From Serratia sp. AKBS12 (lineage in GTDB: Bacteria > Pseudomonadota > Gammaproteobacteria > Enterobacterales > Enterobacteriaceae), in NCBI RefSeq assembly GCF_024793895.1, contig NZ_JANUSB010000015.1, forward strand, positions 930,001 to 994,000: DNA of 64,000 bases, given 5' to 3'. Of the stretch, positions 54,369 through 64,000 are shown piece after piece. A model generated the notes under the pieces. It was not told the DNA's origin. It saw nothing but the letters and a program-made list of their open reading frames with translations, and ran no database searches. A program made the translations under genes and the position numbers. Position 1 is the first letter of the stretch. Each line of letters begins with the position of its first letter.

Positions 54369-55631
54369 ATGACCCTGCTGGCGTTAGGTATCAATCACAA
54401 AACCGCTCCGGTTTCCTTGCGGGAAAAAGTTACCTTTTCCCCCGAGTCAATCGATCAGGCGCTGAACAGCTTGCTCCAGCAACCGCTGGTGCAGGGCGGT
54501 GTCGTGTTGTCCACCTGTAACCGCACCGAGCTGTATCTCAGTGTTGAACAACAGGAACACATTCACGAACAGCTGGTCGCCTGGCTGTGCGAATACCACA
54601 AGCTGCGGCCGGAAGACGTCAGCAAAAGCCTGTACTGGCACCATGACAACGACGCCGTCAGCCATCTGATGCGCGTTGCCAGCGGTCTGGATTCGCTGGT
54701 GCTGGGCGAACCGCAGATCCTTGGCCAGGTGAAAAAAGCCTTTGCCGAATCGCAACGCGGCCAATCGCTGTCGGGCGAACTCGAGCGCCTGTTCCAGAAA
54801 TCCTTCTCCGTCGCCAAACGCGTGCGTACCGAAACCGACATCGGTGCCAGTGCGGTTTCGGTGGCCTTTGCCGCCTGTACGCTGGCACGCCAGATCTTCG
54901 AATCACTGGCGGATCTGAACGTCCTGCTGGTGGGCGCCGGTGAGACCATCGAGCTGGTGGCGCGCCATCTGCGCGAGCACAATGTCAAACACATGATCAT
55001 CGCCAACCGTACCCGCGAGCGCGCCCAGCTGCTGGCGGACGAAGTCGGTGCCGAGGTGATCACCCTGCCTGAGATCGACGCACGTCTGGCGGATGCCGAT
55101 ATCATTATCAGTTCTACCGCCAGTCCCCTGCCGATCATCGGTAAAGGGATGGTAGAGCGAGCGCTGAAGGCGCGTCGCAATCAGCCTATGCTGCTGGTGG
55201 ACATCGCTGTTCCGCGCGATATCGAACCGGAAGTCGGCAAGTTGGCCAACGCCTATCTGTACAGCGTTGACGACCTGCAGGCGATTATCCAGAACAATCT
55301 GGCGCAGCGTAAGGCGGCAGCGGTACAGGCAGAAACCATCGTTCAACAGGAAAGCACCAACTTTATGGCCTGGCTGCGTTCGCAGGGGGCGGTGGAAACC
55401 ATTCGCGACTACCGTTCCCAGGCCGATCAAATCCGTGCCGATATGGAAGCCAAAGCGCTGGCGGCCATTGCCCAGGGGGCCAACGTGGAGCAGGTTATTC
55501 ACGAACTGGCCCACAAGTTGACCAACCGCCTTATTCATGCCCCTACCAAATCCCTCCAGCAGGCAGCCGGCGACGGCGACGTGGAGCGGTTGCAAATATT
55601 ACGCGACAGCCTCGGGCTGGATCAGCACTAG
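54369..55631 (+). CDS. hemA: Glutamyl-tRNA reductase
   Basis: 420 aa. The N-terminus [20 protein letters not shown] and the active-site Cys in [11 protein letters not shown] (residue 50) are invariant in the family. An NADP-binding domain ([17 protein letters not shown]) and C-terminal dimerisation helices follow. It commits glutamate to tetrapyrrole synthesis. The first gene of hemA-prfA-prmC. Confidence 0.98.
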   Translation: MTLLALGINHKTAPVSLREKVTFSPESIDQALNSLLQQPLVQGGVVLSTCNRTELYLSVEQQEHIHEQLVAWLCEYHKLRPEDVSKSLYWHHDNDAVSHLMRVASGLDSLVLGEPQILGQVKKAFAESQRGQSLSGELERLFQKSFSVAKRVRTETDIGASAVSVAFAACTLARQIFESLADLNVLLVGAGETIELVARHLREHNVKHMIIANRTRERAQLLADEVGAEVITLPEIDARLADADIIISSTASPLPIIGKGMVERALKARRNQPMLLVDIAVPRDIEPEVGKLANAYLYSVDDLQAIIQNNLAQRKAAAVQAETIVQQESTNFMAWLRSQGAVETIRDYRSQADQIRADMEAKALAAIAQGANVEQVIHELAHKLTNRLIHAPTKSLQQAAGDGDVERLQILRDSLGLDQH

Positions 55632-55663
55632 TTTTCTCTTATTAACAGGGTTTATAACCACGC

Positions 55664-56749
55664 ATGAAGCCTTCTATTGTTGCCAAACTGGAAGCGTTAC
55701 AAGAGCGCCATGAAGAAGTTCAGGCGCTGCTCGGCGATGCCGGCGTTATTGCCGATCAGGATCGGTTCCGCGCGTTGTCGCGCGAATATGCGCAGCTGAC
55801 CGATGTCAGCCGTTGCTTCCTGGAGTGGCGCCAGGTGCAAGACGATGTTGCCACCGCCGAGATGATGCTGGACGACCCGGAAATGCGCGAAATGGCGCAG
55901 GAAGAGCTAAAACAGGCCAGAGAAACCACTGAAACGCTGGAGCAGCAGTTACAGCTGCTGCTGTTGCCGAAAGATCCGGACGATGAGCGCAGCTGCTTCC
56001 TTGAAGTGCGTGCCGGTACCGGCGGCGATGAGGCTGCGATTTTTGCCGGCGATCTGTTCCGCATGTACAGCCGCTACGCCGAGGCGCGGCGCTGGCGGGT
56101 AGAAGTCATGAGCGCCAACGAAGGTGAGCACGGCGGCTACAAGGAAGTGATCGCCAAGGTATCCGGCGACGGGGTGTATGGCCAGCTTAAATTCGAATCC
56201 GGCGGCCATCGCGTACAGCGGGTACCGGAAACCGAGTCGCAGGGCCGTATTCACACTTCCGCCTGTACCGTGGCGGTGATGCCGGAAGTGCCGGAGGCCG
56301 AGCTCCCCGAGATCAATGCGGGGGATTTGAAGATCGACACCTTCCGTTCCTCTGGCGCGGGCGGCCAGCACGTCAACACCACCGATTCGGCGATTCGTAT
56401 TACCCACTTGCCGACCGGCATCGTGGTGGAATGCCAGGACGAACGCTCACAGCATAAAAACAAGGCCAAGGCGATGTCGGTGCTTGGTGCACGCATTCGC
56501 GCTGCAGAAATGGCCAAGCGTCAGCAGGCGGAAGCCTCCACCCGCCGCAATCTGTTGGGCAGTGGCGATCGTTCTGACCGTAACCGTACCTATAACTTCC
56601 CGCAGGGGCGCGTGACCGATCACCGCATCAACCTGACGTTGTACCGTCTGGACGAAGTGATGGAAGGGAAACTGGACATGCTTATCCAGCCGATCGTGCA
56701 GGAGTACCAGGCCGATCAGCTGGCCGCGCTGTCTGCCGAGCAAGAGTAA
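55664..56749 (+). CDS. prfA: Peptide chain release factor 1
   Basis: 361 aa. The peptidyl-tRNA hydrolysis motif is in [11 protein letters not shown] (GGQ). The stop-recognition tripeptide sits in [13 protein letters not shown] in place of the common PAT/PVT. It reads UAG and UAA. It overlaps prmC by one base (TAATG), pairing RF1 with its modifying enzyme. Confidence 0.98.
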   Translation: MKPSIVAKLEALQERHEEVQALLGDAGVIADQDRFRALSREYAQLTDVSRCFLEWRQVQDDVATAEMMLDDPEMREMAQEELKQARETTETLEQQLQLLLLPKDPDDERSCFLEVRAGTGGDEAAIFAGDLFRMYSRYAEARRWRVEVMSANEGEHGGYKEVIAKVSGDGVYGQLKFESGGHRVQRVPETESQGRIHTSACTVAVMPEVPEAELPEINAGDLKIDTFRSSGAGGQHVNTTDSAIRITHLPTGIVVECQDERSQHKNKAKAMSVLGARIRAAEMAKRQQAEASTRRNLLGSGDRSDRNRTYNFPQGRVTDHRINLTLYRLDEVMEGKLDMLIQPIVQEYQADQLAALSAEQE

Positions 56750-57579
56750 TGGATTATCGCTGTTGGCTGACGGCCGCGACTGCGCGTTTGACGCACAGTG
56801 ACAGCGCCAAACGGGATGCGGAAATCCTGCTGGGGTTTGTCACCGGTCGTGCCAGAACCTTTTTGCTGGCGTTTGGCGAAACCCTGCTGACGCCGCAGGA
56901 AAGCGCCCAACTGGAACAGCTGCTGGCGCGCCGTGAACGCGGCGAGCCGGTGGCCTATCTGATTGGCGAACGCGAATTCTGGTCATTGCCGCTGTCGGTA
57001 TCTCCCGCTACGCTGATCCCGCGTCCTGATACCGAATGCCTGGTGGAACAGGCGCTGGCGCGGCTACCGACACACCGCTGCGAGATCCTCGACTTGGGGA
57101 CCGGTACCGGGGCAATTGCCTTGGCGCTGGCCAGTGAACGCGCGGATTGTACGGTGACCGGCGTGGATTTACAGCCGGCAGCGGTCGCCCTGGCGCAGCA
57201 TAACGCGCAAAAGCTGGCGATTGGCAATGTGCAATTTCATCAGGGCGACTGGTTTACGCCGGTTGCCGGCCGCCGTTTTCATCTGATCGCCAGCAACCCG
57301 CCATACATTGACGCTACCGATGGGCATTTGTCGCAGGGCGATGTACGCTTTGAACCCGACAGTGCGCTGGTGGCGCAGGAGCATGGCCTGGCAGATTTAC
57401 GCGCTATCGTACAGCAGGCTCCACGCTATTTGCAGCCGCGAGGCTGGCTACTGCTGGAACATGGTTGGCAACAGGCCGAAAGCGTGCGCGGCATGCTGGC
57501 GGCGGCCGGCTTCAACGCGATAGAAAGTTGTCGCGATTATGGCGGCAATCTACGCGTGACGCTCGGCCAATATCTTTGA
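56749..57579 (+). CDS. prmC: Release-factor glutamine methyltransferase
   Basis: 276 aa. SAM-binding motif ILDLGTGTGAIALALA and the catalytic NPPY motif (ASNPPYIDATDGHL) are clear. It methylates the Gln of the GGQ motif of RF1 and RF2, which raises termination efficiency. Confidence 0.98.
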   Translation: MDYRCWLTAATARLTHSDSAKRDAEILLGFVTGRARTFLLAFGETLLTPQESAQLEQLLARRERGEPVAYLIGEREFWSLPLSVSPATLIPRPDTECLVEQALARLPTHRCEILDLGTGTGAIALALASERADCTVTGVDLQPAAVALAQHNAQKLAIGNVQFHQGDWFTPVAGRRFHLIASNPPYIDATDGHLSQGDVRFEPDSALVAQEHGLADLRAIVQQAPRYLQPRGWLLLEHGWQQAESVRGMLAAAGFNAIESCRDYGGNLRVTLGQYL

Positions 57580-57617
57580 CATAAAAATAACGACACAGAC
57601 AAGGCAAGGGAACCGGT

Positions 57618-58016
57618 ATGGCAGCATACGCCGCATTAAAGCATTTGCATCTACTGACGGTCGCTATCAGTATTACGTTGTTCATCCTGCGTTTTTTCTG
57701 GCATTGGCGCCATTCGCCGATGATGCACAAGCGCTGGGTGAAGATCGCGCCGCACATTAATGATACGGTACTGTTTCTCAGCGGGATCGCTCTGGTAGTG
57801 ATGTTCAAGTTTTATCCACTGCTGGGTATGGACTCTTGGCTGACCGAGAAGCTGTTTGGCGTTATTATCTATATCCTGCTGGGCTACGTCGCATTGGGCA
57901 AGAAAACCCGCAGTCAGAACCTGCGCACGTTGGCATTTGTTCTGGCGCTGGGTTGTCTCTACCTGATAATTAAACTTGCCACGACGAAAATACCGTTTTT
58001 GATGGGATATTTATGA
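57618..58016 (+). CDS. sirB2: SirB2-family membrane protein
   Basis: 132 aa with four membrane helices and the basic loop FFWHWRHSPMMHKRWVK, as in the SirB/YchQ family. Its biochemical function is not known. It overlaps sirB1 by four bases, and the pair lies between prmC and kdsA as in other Enterobacterales. Confidence 0.93.
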   Translation: MAAYAALKHLHLLTVAISITLFILRFFWHWRHSPMMHKRWVKIAPHINDTVLFLSGIALVVMFKFYPLLGMDSWLTEKLFGVIIYILLGYVALGKKTRSQNLRTLAFVLALGCLYLIIKLATTKIPFLMGYL

Positions 58017-58822
58017 GTAGTATTGCCGAGTTTGAATTTAACACCTCACCACTGAGTGAAGGCGTGATGCTGGTATCGCAGGCGGTACGCCGTGATTTCC
58101 CCACAACCGACGTGGCGCGTCAGTTGCAGCAACTGACCGCAGAAGCGCGGGCGGCGGTGCCGAGTGATATCAGCCAGGAACAGCAATTGGAGGCACTGAT
58201 TGAGCTGTTCTATAAAACCTGGGGGTTCGGCGGCGCAAGCGGCATTTACCGCCTGTCTGATGCTATCTGGCTGGATAAAGTGCTGGAAGGCCGGCAGGGT
58301 ACGCCAGTCTCTCTCGGCACTATTTTCTTGCATATTGCTCACCAGTTGAATTTGCCGCTGATGCCGGTGATTTTCCCGACCCAGCTAATTCTGCGAGCCG
58401 ACTGGATGGATGAAGAGATGTGGCTGATCAATCCGCTCAATGGTGAAACGCTAAACGAACATATGCTGGAAGTGTGGATCAAAGGCAATCTCGGCCTGGG
58501 CGCAGAGTTGGAAGATGACGATCTGGAAGAGTCGGAAAATGTCATGGTGGTGCGCAAGATGCTCGATACGCTAAAGGCCTCGCTGATGGAAGAAAACCAG
58601 ATGGAGCTGGCGCTGCGAGCCAGCGAAACCGTGCTGTGCTTTGATCCCGACGATCCATACGAAATTCGCGACCGCGGGCTGATTTATGCGCAGTTGGAAT
58701 GCAATCATATTGCCATTTCCGATCTGAACTATTTTGTCGAGCAGTGTCCTGAAGACCCGGTCAGCGAAGTGATCAAGGTACAGATCCACGCGATTGAACC
58801 GAAACAGGTTACGCTGCATTAA
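58013..58822 (+). CDS. sirB1: SirB1/YchA family transglutaminase-like and TPR protein
   Basis: 269 aa. A transglutaminase-like N-terminal fold (FYKTWGFGGASGIYRLSDAIWLDKVLEGRQGTPVSLGTIFLHIA) is followed by a C-terminal TPR stretch (residues about 190-260). The function is unknown. Translationally coupled to sirB2 and upstream of kdsA. Confidence 0.94.
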   Translation: MSSIAEFEFNTSPLSEGVMLVSQAVRRDFPTTDVARQLQQLTAEARAAVPSDISQEQQLEALIELFYKTWGFGGASGIYRLSDAIWLDKVLEGRQGTPVSLGTIFLHIAHQLNLPLMPVIFPTQLILRADWMDEEMWLINPLNGETLNEHMLEVWIKGNLGLGAELEDDDLEESENVMVVRKMLDTLKASLMEENQMELALRASETVLCFDPDDPYEIRDRGLIYAQLECNHIAISDLNYFVEQCPEDPVSEVIKVQIHAIEPKQVTLH

Positions 58823-59710
<888 letters not shown>

Positions 59711-59739
59711 GTCCGGTCAATCACCGGCAGGTTAAAGCG

Positions 59740-59767
59740 AGCCCGACATGATGTCGGGCTTTTTTTA
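59740..59767 (+). terminator. Terminator after kdsA
   Basis: AGCCCGAC-ATGAT-GTCGGGCT is followed by a run of seven Ts. It overlaps the 3' end of dauA on the other strand. Confidence 0.92.
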
Positions 59768-61456
59768 TTGCGCGTCCAGCTCAGCCAGGGCTTCCGGCAG
59801 TGTCGAATAGAACAGCAGTCGGCCAGCGATTGGTTGAACACCTGCTCGTGCCAGCGTTTTCAACGGTTGGAAAGGGATATCGCTGACGATTAGCCGTTTG
59901 CCTTGCGGCAGGGCATCGATGAAACGTTGCAGGGCATTTAAGCCGCCGGCATCCAGCACCGGTACGGCATCCCATTGCAGGACGATGTCCTGATAGCGTT
60001 CGCTGCAGGTCAATAAGTCGGCGAAGATGCGCTCGGCGGCAGCGAAAAATAGTGGCCCGTTGACCCGCAGAACCAAGCGCCGGTTATCGCTGCTCAGTTC
60101 ACTCAACCTGGTCATGCGTGCGATACGGCGCATAAACAGCAACGATGCCAATACAATGCCGACGGTAATCGCGATCACCATGTCGAACAGTACCGTCAAC
60201 GACATGCACAGCAGCATGACCAGAACGTCATCTTTTGGCGCACGGCGCAGTAGATACAACACCTTATGCGCTTCGCTCATATTCCAGGCCACCAGTAATA
60301 ACAGTGATGCCATGGCCGCCAGCGGCAGATAAGACAGCCAGGGTGCCAGCACCAGCAGTGCCAATAACACCAGCAGGGCGTGGATGATGGCGGAAACCGG
60401 CGATGTGGCGCCGGCACGTACGTTAGCCGCCGAGCGCGCGATGGCGGCGGTAGCGGTGATGCCGCCAAAGAAGGGAGCGATGATATTGCCCGCGCCCTGG
60501 CCGATCAGTTCGCTATTGGCGTGGTGCTTTTTGCCCGTCATGCCATCCAGTACCACTGCGCAAAGCAGGGATTCAATAGCACCCAGCATGGCCATGGAAA
60601 ACGCTGCCGGCAGCAGGGCGGTCAGGGTCTGCCAGTTCAATGCCATGTGTTTGCCGTCGATTGCCGGTAGCTGCCAGGGCAACGCCAATTGCGGCAAAAT
60701 TGGCGGTATACCGTGACCTTGGCTACCGTCCGCCAGCAAATAGCTAAAGCGAGAACCGATGGTGGCGACCGGATGATCAAACCCATTCAGCAACGCCATC
60801 ACCGCAGTGCCGATCAGCAGCGCCGGCAGATGGCCAGGCACGCGCAGGCCAAGTTTCGGCCAGTAAACCAGCGTGAGCAGTGTCAGAACGCCAATCAGCG
60901 TGTCGCCGATATCCAGCGTCGGCATTGCCTGTAGCAAAGCATAAATTTTACCGAGGTAATGCTCTGGCAGCTCAGTGATATGCAGGCCGAAGAAATCTTT
61001 GATTTGCAGCGTCGCAATGGTGATGGCGATGCCGGAGGTAAAACCGAGCGTGACCGACAACGGAATATATTCAATCAAGCGACCAAAACGTGCCAATCCC
61101 ATCATGACCAGAAAAATCCCCGACAGCAGCGTGGCGATCAGCAGACCGGACAGGCCAAACTGTTGCGAAACCGGGTACAGGATCACCACGAAGGCGGCGG
61201 TGGGGCCGGACACGCTGTAACGTGAACCACCGCTGATGGCGATGACGATCCCGGCGATGGCGGAGGTATACAGGCCGTACTGTGGCGGTACGCCGCTGGC
61301 AATCGCCAATGCCATCGCCAGCGGGATGGCAATAATGCCAACGGTGACACCGGCAACGGCGTCTTTCAGCAGGCGTTGCAAGCTATAAGGCTCTCGCCAA
61401 CAGGCGTCAATCAGAGCGCTGAATGGCCGAATGCCGTTAATTTGGTGCGTTTTCAT
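59765..61456 (-). CDS. dauA: C4-dicarboxylate transporter DauA (YchM), SulP family
   Basis: 563 aa. The N-terminal sequence RALIDACW-like ([45 protein letters not shown]) and [22 protein letters not shown] closely match E. coli DauA, and the C-terminal STAS domain is complete ([23 protein letters not shown]). It takes up succinate and other C4-dicarboxylates at acidic pH in E. coli. In E. coli dauA lies upstream of prs; here it sits beside kdsA instead, convergent with it. Confidence 0.95.
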   Translation of the reverse strand: MKTHQINGIRPFSALIDACWREPYSLQRLLKDAVAGVTVGIIAIPLAMALAIASGVPPQYGLYTSAIAGIVIAISGGSRYSVSGPTAAFVVILYPVSQQFGLSGLLIATLLSGIFLVMMGLARFGRLIEYIPLSVTLGFTSGIAITIATLQIKDFFGLHITELPEHYLGKIYALLQAMPTLDIGDTLIGVLTLLTLVYWPKLGLRVPGHLPALLIGTAVMALLNGFDHPVATIGSRFSYLLADGSQGHGIPPILPQLALPWQLPAIDGKHMALNWQTLTALLPAAFSMAMLGAIESLLCAVVLDGMTGKKHHANSELIGQGAGNIIAPFFGGITATAAIARSAANVRAGATSPVSAIIHALLVLLALLVLAPWLSYLPLAAMASLLLLVAWNMSEAHKVLYLLRRAPKDDVLVMLLCMSLTVLFDMVIAITVGIVLASLLFMRRIARMTRLSELSSDNRRLVLRVNGPLFFAAAERIFADLLTCSERYQDIVLQWDAVPVLDAGGLNALQRFIDALPQGKRLIVSDIPFQPLKTLARAGVQPIAGRLLFYSTLPEALAELDAQ

Positions 61457-61768
61457 CTAAGGTGCAAACCAACTTTGAGAAAAGAAAGGAATGGCGGGCC
61501 AGATGAGGTCCGTCTCGAAAAGTTGTAGGGCAATATACGCCTTTCACTGCGGCGTTTCCTAGATATGGGTCAATGGTCAGACGCAAAATCGCCACTTGTG
61601 ATTTTGTTCGTGCGTTCTATTCACCAGAACAGTGCTGTTGCGGCATGGAGGGGGGGAGAACAGTAACAAAGTGCATTTTTGCCGGTTATCTGGGCACGGC
61701 TATGGTTAAGCAGTAAAAAGATGTTGTAGCTGTCCCAGTGTCGTTGTAACAACGCTGGGCTATAGAGC
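61457..61768. other. Intergenic dauA / tRNA-Ser cassette
   Basis: 312 bp with no supported gene. The left part must carry the dauA promoter (minus strand). I see no repeat other than the cassette that begins at 61769. Confidence 0.4.
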
Positions 61769-61797
61769 AAAAAAGCCTGAACGTGAGTCCAGGCTTT
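61769..61797 (-). terminator. Terminator hairpin, second copy after tRNA-Ser cassette 1
   Basis: AAAGCCTG (61772-61779) pairs with CAGGCTTT (61790-61797); on the minus strand it ends in a T-tract. It is nearly identical to the hairpin directly after the tRNA at 61937-61965. Confidence 0.85.
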
Positions 61798-61810
61798 CTT
61801 TTAGAATTTG

Positions 61811-61917
61811 GCGGTGAGAGAGGGGTTGATTCGCTGCGCTCACCCTACGGGCAGCCTGCGGCTGTCCAAAACGCGGTGCGTTTTGTCGAACCCGGTCGAG
61901 GGTTCTCGCCCCTCTCT
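61811..61917. repeat. Structured repeat cassette, copy 1
   Basis: About 107 bp, flanked by a tRNA-Ser 3'-end-like sequence (GGCGGTGAGAGAGGGGTT) on the left and an inverted, imperfect copy (GAGGGTTCTCGCCCCTCTCT) on the right. Inside are small hairpins (CAAAACGC...GCGTTTTG, CAGCCTGCGGCTG, GAACCC...GGGTTC). Copy 2 at 62320-62428 is about 90% alike by eye. Confidence 0.8.
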
Positions 61918-61936
61918 GTGTTGCGGGCTATAGAGC

Positions 61937-61965
61937 AAAAAAGCCTGAACGCGAGTCCAGGCTTT
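61937..61965 (-). terminator. Terminator after tRNA-Ser copy 1
   Basis: AAAGCCTG/CAGGCTTT stem with a 10-base loop; on the minus strand a run of six Ts follows, 12 bp after the tRNA 3' end. Confidence 0.9.
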
Positions 61966-61976
61966 CTTTTAGAATT

Positions 61977-62066
61977 TGGCGGTGAGAGAGGGGTTCGAAC
62001 CCTCGATACACTTTCGCGTATACACACTTTCCAGGCGTGCTCCTTCAGCCACTCAGACACCTCACC
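61977..62066 (-). tRNA. tRNA-Ser(GGA), copy 1
   Basis: 90 nt with encoded CCA. The anticodon GGA is flanked by U33 and A37, and there is a long variable arm typical of tRNA-Ser, a standard T-arm (GAGGG-TTCGAAC-CCCTC) and a 7-bp acceptor stem beginning GGTGAGG. Compared with copy 2 it has two wobble changes: G7 pairs with U66 and the variable arm ends GUGUA instead of GCGUA. It closely resembles E. coli serW/serX. Confidence 0.96.
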
Positions 62067-62319
62067 GTTTTTGTTACGCCGAACTCGTCAGTGCAACGGG
62101 GCGCTACTATAGGGAGTGACGGTCAATGGGTCAAGCTTATTTTATTACTTTCATCACGGGTGGTTAACTCCTGTTCGCATTGGTGGAAACTCAAGCGAAA
62201 TAAGCTGTTGTGCGCCAATCCATCATCTCTTGACGCGGGAAATATCAGTACAGAGGCCGACCGATACGTTATAGGGCGGAAAAAAACGAACGTGAGTCCA
62301 GGCTTTTTCTTGGAATATG
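62067..62319. other. Spacer between the tRNA-Ser cassettes
   Basis: No gene. It includes a degenerate copy of the AAAGCCTG terminator at about 62281-62310 whose left arm has been lost, followed by a tRNA-Ser 3'-end-like sequence. The promoter of tRNA copy 1 should lie in 62067-62110. Confidence 0.4.
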
Positions 62320-62428
62320 GCGGTGAGGGAGGGTTTGATTCGCGGCGCTCATCCTACGGGCAGCCTGCGGCTGTCCAAAACGCGGTGCGTTTTGTCGAAC
62401 CCGGTCGAGGGTTCTCACCGCTCCCTGC
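62320..62428. repeat. Structured repeat cassette, copy 2
   Basis: Same layout as copy 1: a tRNA-Ser 3'-like sequence (GCGGTGAGGGAGGGTTTGA), an inner part with hairpins, and an inverted tRNA-like end (GAGGGTTCTCACCGCTCCCT). The flanks vary together with the neighbouring tRNA acceptor sequence (GGGAGGG here, GAGAGGGG in copy 1). Confidence 0.8.
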
Positions 62429-62443
62429 TGGGGAATATAAAGC

Positions 62444-62472
62444 AAAAAAGCCTGAACGTGAGTCCAGGCTTT
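62444..62472 (-). terminator. Terminator after tRNA-Ser copy 2
   Basis: AAGCCTG/CAGGCTT stem with a 10-base loop and a T-tract on the minus strand, 12 bp after the tRNA 3' end; same design as after copy 1. Confidence 0.9.
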
Positions 62473-62483
62473 TTCTTGGAATA

Positions 62484-62573
62484 TGGCGGTGAGGGAGGGG
62501 TTCGAACCCTCGATACGCTTTCGCGTATACACACTTTCCAGGCGTGCTCCTTCAGCCACTCAGACACCTCACC
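62484..62573 (-). tRNA. tRNA-Ser(GGA), copy 2
   Basis: 90 nt with encoded CCA and anticodon GGA. All acceptor pairs are Watson-Crick (G7-C66) and the variable-arm stem UACGC-GAAA-GCGUA is perfect, so this is the canonical copy. It is 507 bp from copy 1. Confidence 0.96.
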
Positions 62574-63003
62574 ATATTGTCGCCGGCAACGCTTTACGCT
62601 GTCGACGGGCGCTAATGTAGGAGAAACTGATTACAGCGTCAATACCCTTGTGAGCACTCTGCGATCGTTTAGCCAAACTTGCAGCAATTTGCTGATTTCA
62701 CGAACGATATACGCTGCATTTATGCCAGTTACACTGGCTTGTCACACCATCCGCACATATTTGGGGGATGGGTGATATTCGAGCAACCTGACGTCGGGCG
62801 GATTAATATGCCAGCATTTAATGCGATTATTGTGATGTTATATGCATTAATACTGGATTATTAGTCACATGTGTCGCTAAATGGGCGGGCTGATGCGGCG
62901 ACTTTGGCAAGGAATTTATACCGCCGCTCGGGCGGCCGCGCCAGTCGTGACGACAAGCCGGCAGGAACCGATTGATGAAATAATAATGCAGTAGAGGTTT
63001 GCT
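62574..63003. promoter_or_regulatory. Divergent region tRNA-Ser / POT transporter
   Basis: 430 bp with no supported ORF, AT-rich between 62700 and 62870. It must carry the tRNA promoter (minus) and the transporter promoter (plus). TGTGATGTTATATGCATTA near 62831 vaguely resembles a CRP site. AGAGG near 62992 is the likely ribosome binding site of the transporter. Confidence 0.35.
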
Positions 63004-64000
63004 TTGACTTTATCAGACTCCACTCTGGCAGCGCAGCAGCGTCATGCCATCCCTCCCGGCGCGGGCGCGCTGTTTTTTATCCAGATTTTCGCCACCCTCG
63101 GATTTGCCGTGCTGTATTCGACCCTGGTGCTGTACGCCACCAAACGATTGGGATTCAGCGAAAGCAGCGCCAATACCATGATGGGGGTGTTTGGCGCCTT
63201 CAACTACGGTCTGCATATGTTTGGCGGCTACCTTGGCGGGCGTTTCCTCAGCAATCGCAACCTGTTCGTGCTCGGAATGGTGTTGCAAGTGATTGGCTGT
63301 GCACTGATTGCCGTTGCCGGCGTTGCGGGGCTGTACTGGGGGCTGGCGATGTTTCTCACCGGCAGTGGATTGAACGTTACCTGCATCAATATGATGTTGA
63401 CGCAAAGATTTCACCCAGAAGACGATCGCCGTGAGTCGGCATTCTTGTGGAATTACGCCGGCATGAATCTTGGGTTCTTCGTCGGATTCTCGGTCGCCGG
63501 CTATTTCCAGTTGACCGAAAACTATCGTGCGTTGTTCCTGTTCGCCACGCTGGGCAATGCGGCTGCCATTTTGGTGGCTGCTGTGCGCTGGCGCATTCTG
63601 GTCGATATCAATACCCCGCTGCGTGAGGCTACGCCTGGGCAATATCGCCAACGCATGCTGGTCGGTTTGGCAGTATTGATCGCCCTGGTGCCTATCGTTC
63701 GGCTGATGCTGACGCACGCCGAGTTTAGCGGGCATTTTGTCATTGGGCTCGGCCTGCTGATTTTTCTGCTGCTGTGCGTGCTAACGCTGCGCCATTCTCC
63801 TCGCGATGAGCGGCGCCGTATGCTTGCCTATCTGATTCTGGCGCTGGGCTCGCTGGTATTCTGGATGCTGTATCAGTTGGCGCCGATGGGGCTGATGCTG
63901 TTTTCCGAACACAATATCGATCTGAACGTCTATGGCATGCGGGTGGCACCGCAGTGGATTCAGAATATCAATACGCTGGTGATTGTCGTTGGCGGGCCGC
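63004..64000 (+). CDS. POT-family proton-dependent peptide transporter, cut by window edge, TTG start
   Basis: At least 332 codons, open to the end of the window. Starting at the TTG at 63004 gives a good N-terminus before the first membrane helix (GALFFIQIFATLGFAVLYSTLVLYATKRLG); the next in-frame ATG, at 63178, would remove the first helix. AGAGG sits about 7 bases upstream of the TTG. Family features are GGYLGGRFLSNRN in the first loop, the NYAGMNLGFFVGFSVAG segment and many helices. It probably imports di- or tripeptides. Confidence 0.85.
   Translation, partial: MTLSDSTLAAQQRHAIPPGAGALFFIQIFATLGFAVLYSTLVLYATKRLGFSESSANTMMGVFGAFNYGLHMFGGYLGGRFLSNRNLFVLGMVLQVIGCALIAVAGVAGLYWGLAMFLTGSGLNVTCINMMLTQRFHPEDDRRESAFLWNYAGMNLGFFVGFSVAGYFQLTENYRALFLFATLGNAAAILVAAVRWRILVDINTPLREATPGQYRQRMLVGLAVLIALVPIVRLMLTHAEFSGHFVIGLGLLIFLLLCVLTLRHSPRDERRRMLAYLILALGSLVFWMLYQLAPMGLMLFSEHNIDLNVYGMRVAPQWIQNINTLVIVVGGP

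Noticed and set aside
61783-62112. ORFs of 109 to 152 codons over the tRNA-Ser cassettes
   Set aside because: They run through tRNA genes, terminators and repeats on the opposite strand and are explained by the duplicated sequence.

Overview
The window reads as chromosomal DNA of an Enterobacterales bacterium, most likely Serratia or a close Yersiniaceae relative. The right half carries the conserved enterobacterial order ychF, (SulP), pth, ychH, prs, ispE, lolB, hemA, prfA, prmC, sirB2, sirB1, kdsA, dauA, with products of the expected length for nearly every gene. The genus call is inference from gene content and order; no database search was possible.

Left to right: (1) 1-0.9 kb holds a truncated LysR regulator. 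(2) 0.9-11.1 kb is a compact, mostly overlapping minus-strand operon for a type IV pilus / type II secretion-like envelope machine: a major GspG-like pilin, a lytic transglycosylase, a GspF/PilC-type platform protein, a GspE/PulE ATPase, PilM/N/O/P-like assembly proteins, an MshL-like secretin lipoprotein and three further pilin-like proteins. A prepilin peptidase is encoded divergently, so the set looks self-sufficient for assembly, but no PilT retraction ATPase is present. (3) 11.1-13.0 kb is an ORF-poor stretch followed by an unusual FKBP-fold protein with a coiled-coil N-terminus. (4) 13.3-20.1 kb is a seven-gene chaperone-usher fimbrial operon (major subunit, second subunit, usher, chaperone, subunit, two-domain adhesin, subunit) with a leader hairpin and a probable attenuator after the major subunit. 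(5) 20.2-43.9 kb is a complete type VI secretion locus, tssA-tssB-tssC-hcp-tssE-tssF-tssG-tssH-vgrG, then an accessory block (DUF2169/pentapeptide, pentapeptide, DUF3540, PAAR-like), then tssJ-tssK-tssL-tssM and a Met-rich small protein. No toxin or immunity gene is obvious. (6) 44-46.9 kb is AT-rich and gene-poor, with a LysR regulator, one small unknown protein, and a minus-strand terminator with no annotated gene in front of it (candidate small RNA or small protein). (7) 46.9-61.5 kb is the conserved housekeeping block (GTPase, translation and ribosome rescue, PRPP, isoprenoid, haem, lipoprotein and LPS functions) with an additional SulP transporter between ychF and pth. (8) 61.7-62.6 kb holds two tandem tRNA-Ser(GGA) genes, each followed by a terminator and a structured repeat cassette. 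(9) The window ends inside a POT-family peptide transporter that probably starts at a TTG codon.

Three envelope systems (pilus/secretin machine, chaperone-usher fimbria, T6SS) thus lie back to back over about 43 kb beside a conserved core locus, which suggests an accessory surface/secretion region. The most unusual items are the atypical pilus operon, the FKBP-like protein with altered active-site residues, the T6SS accessory block with a solenoid-like VgrG tail and no visible effector, and the tRNA-Ser repeat cassettes.
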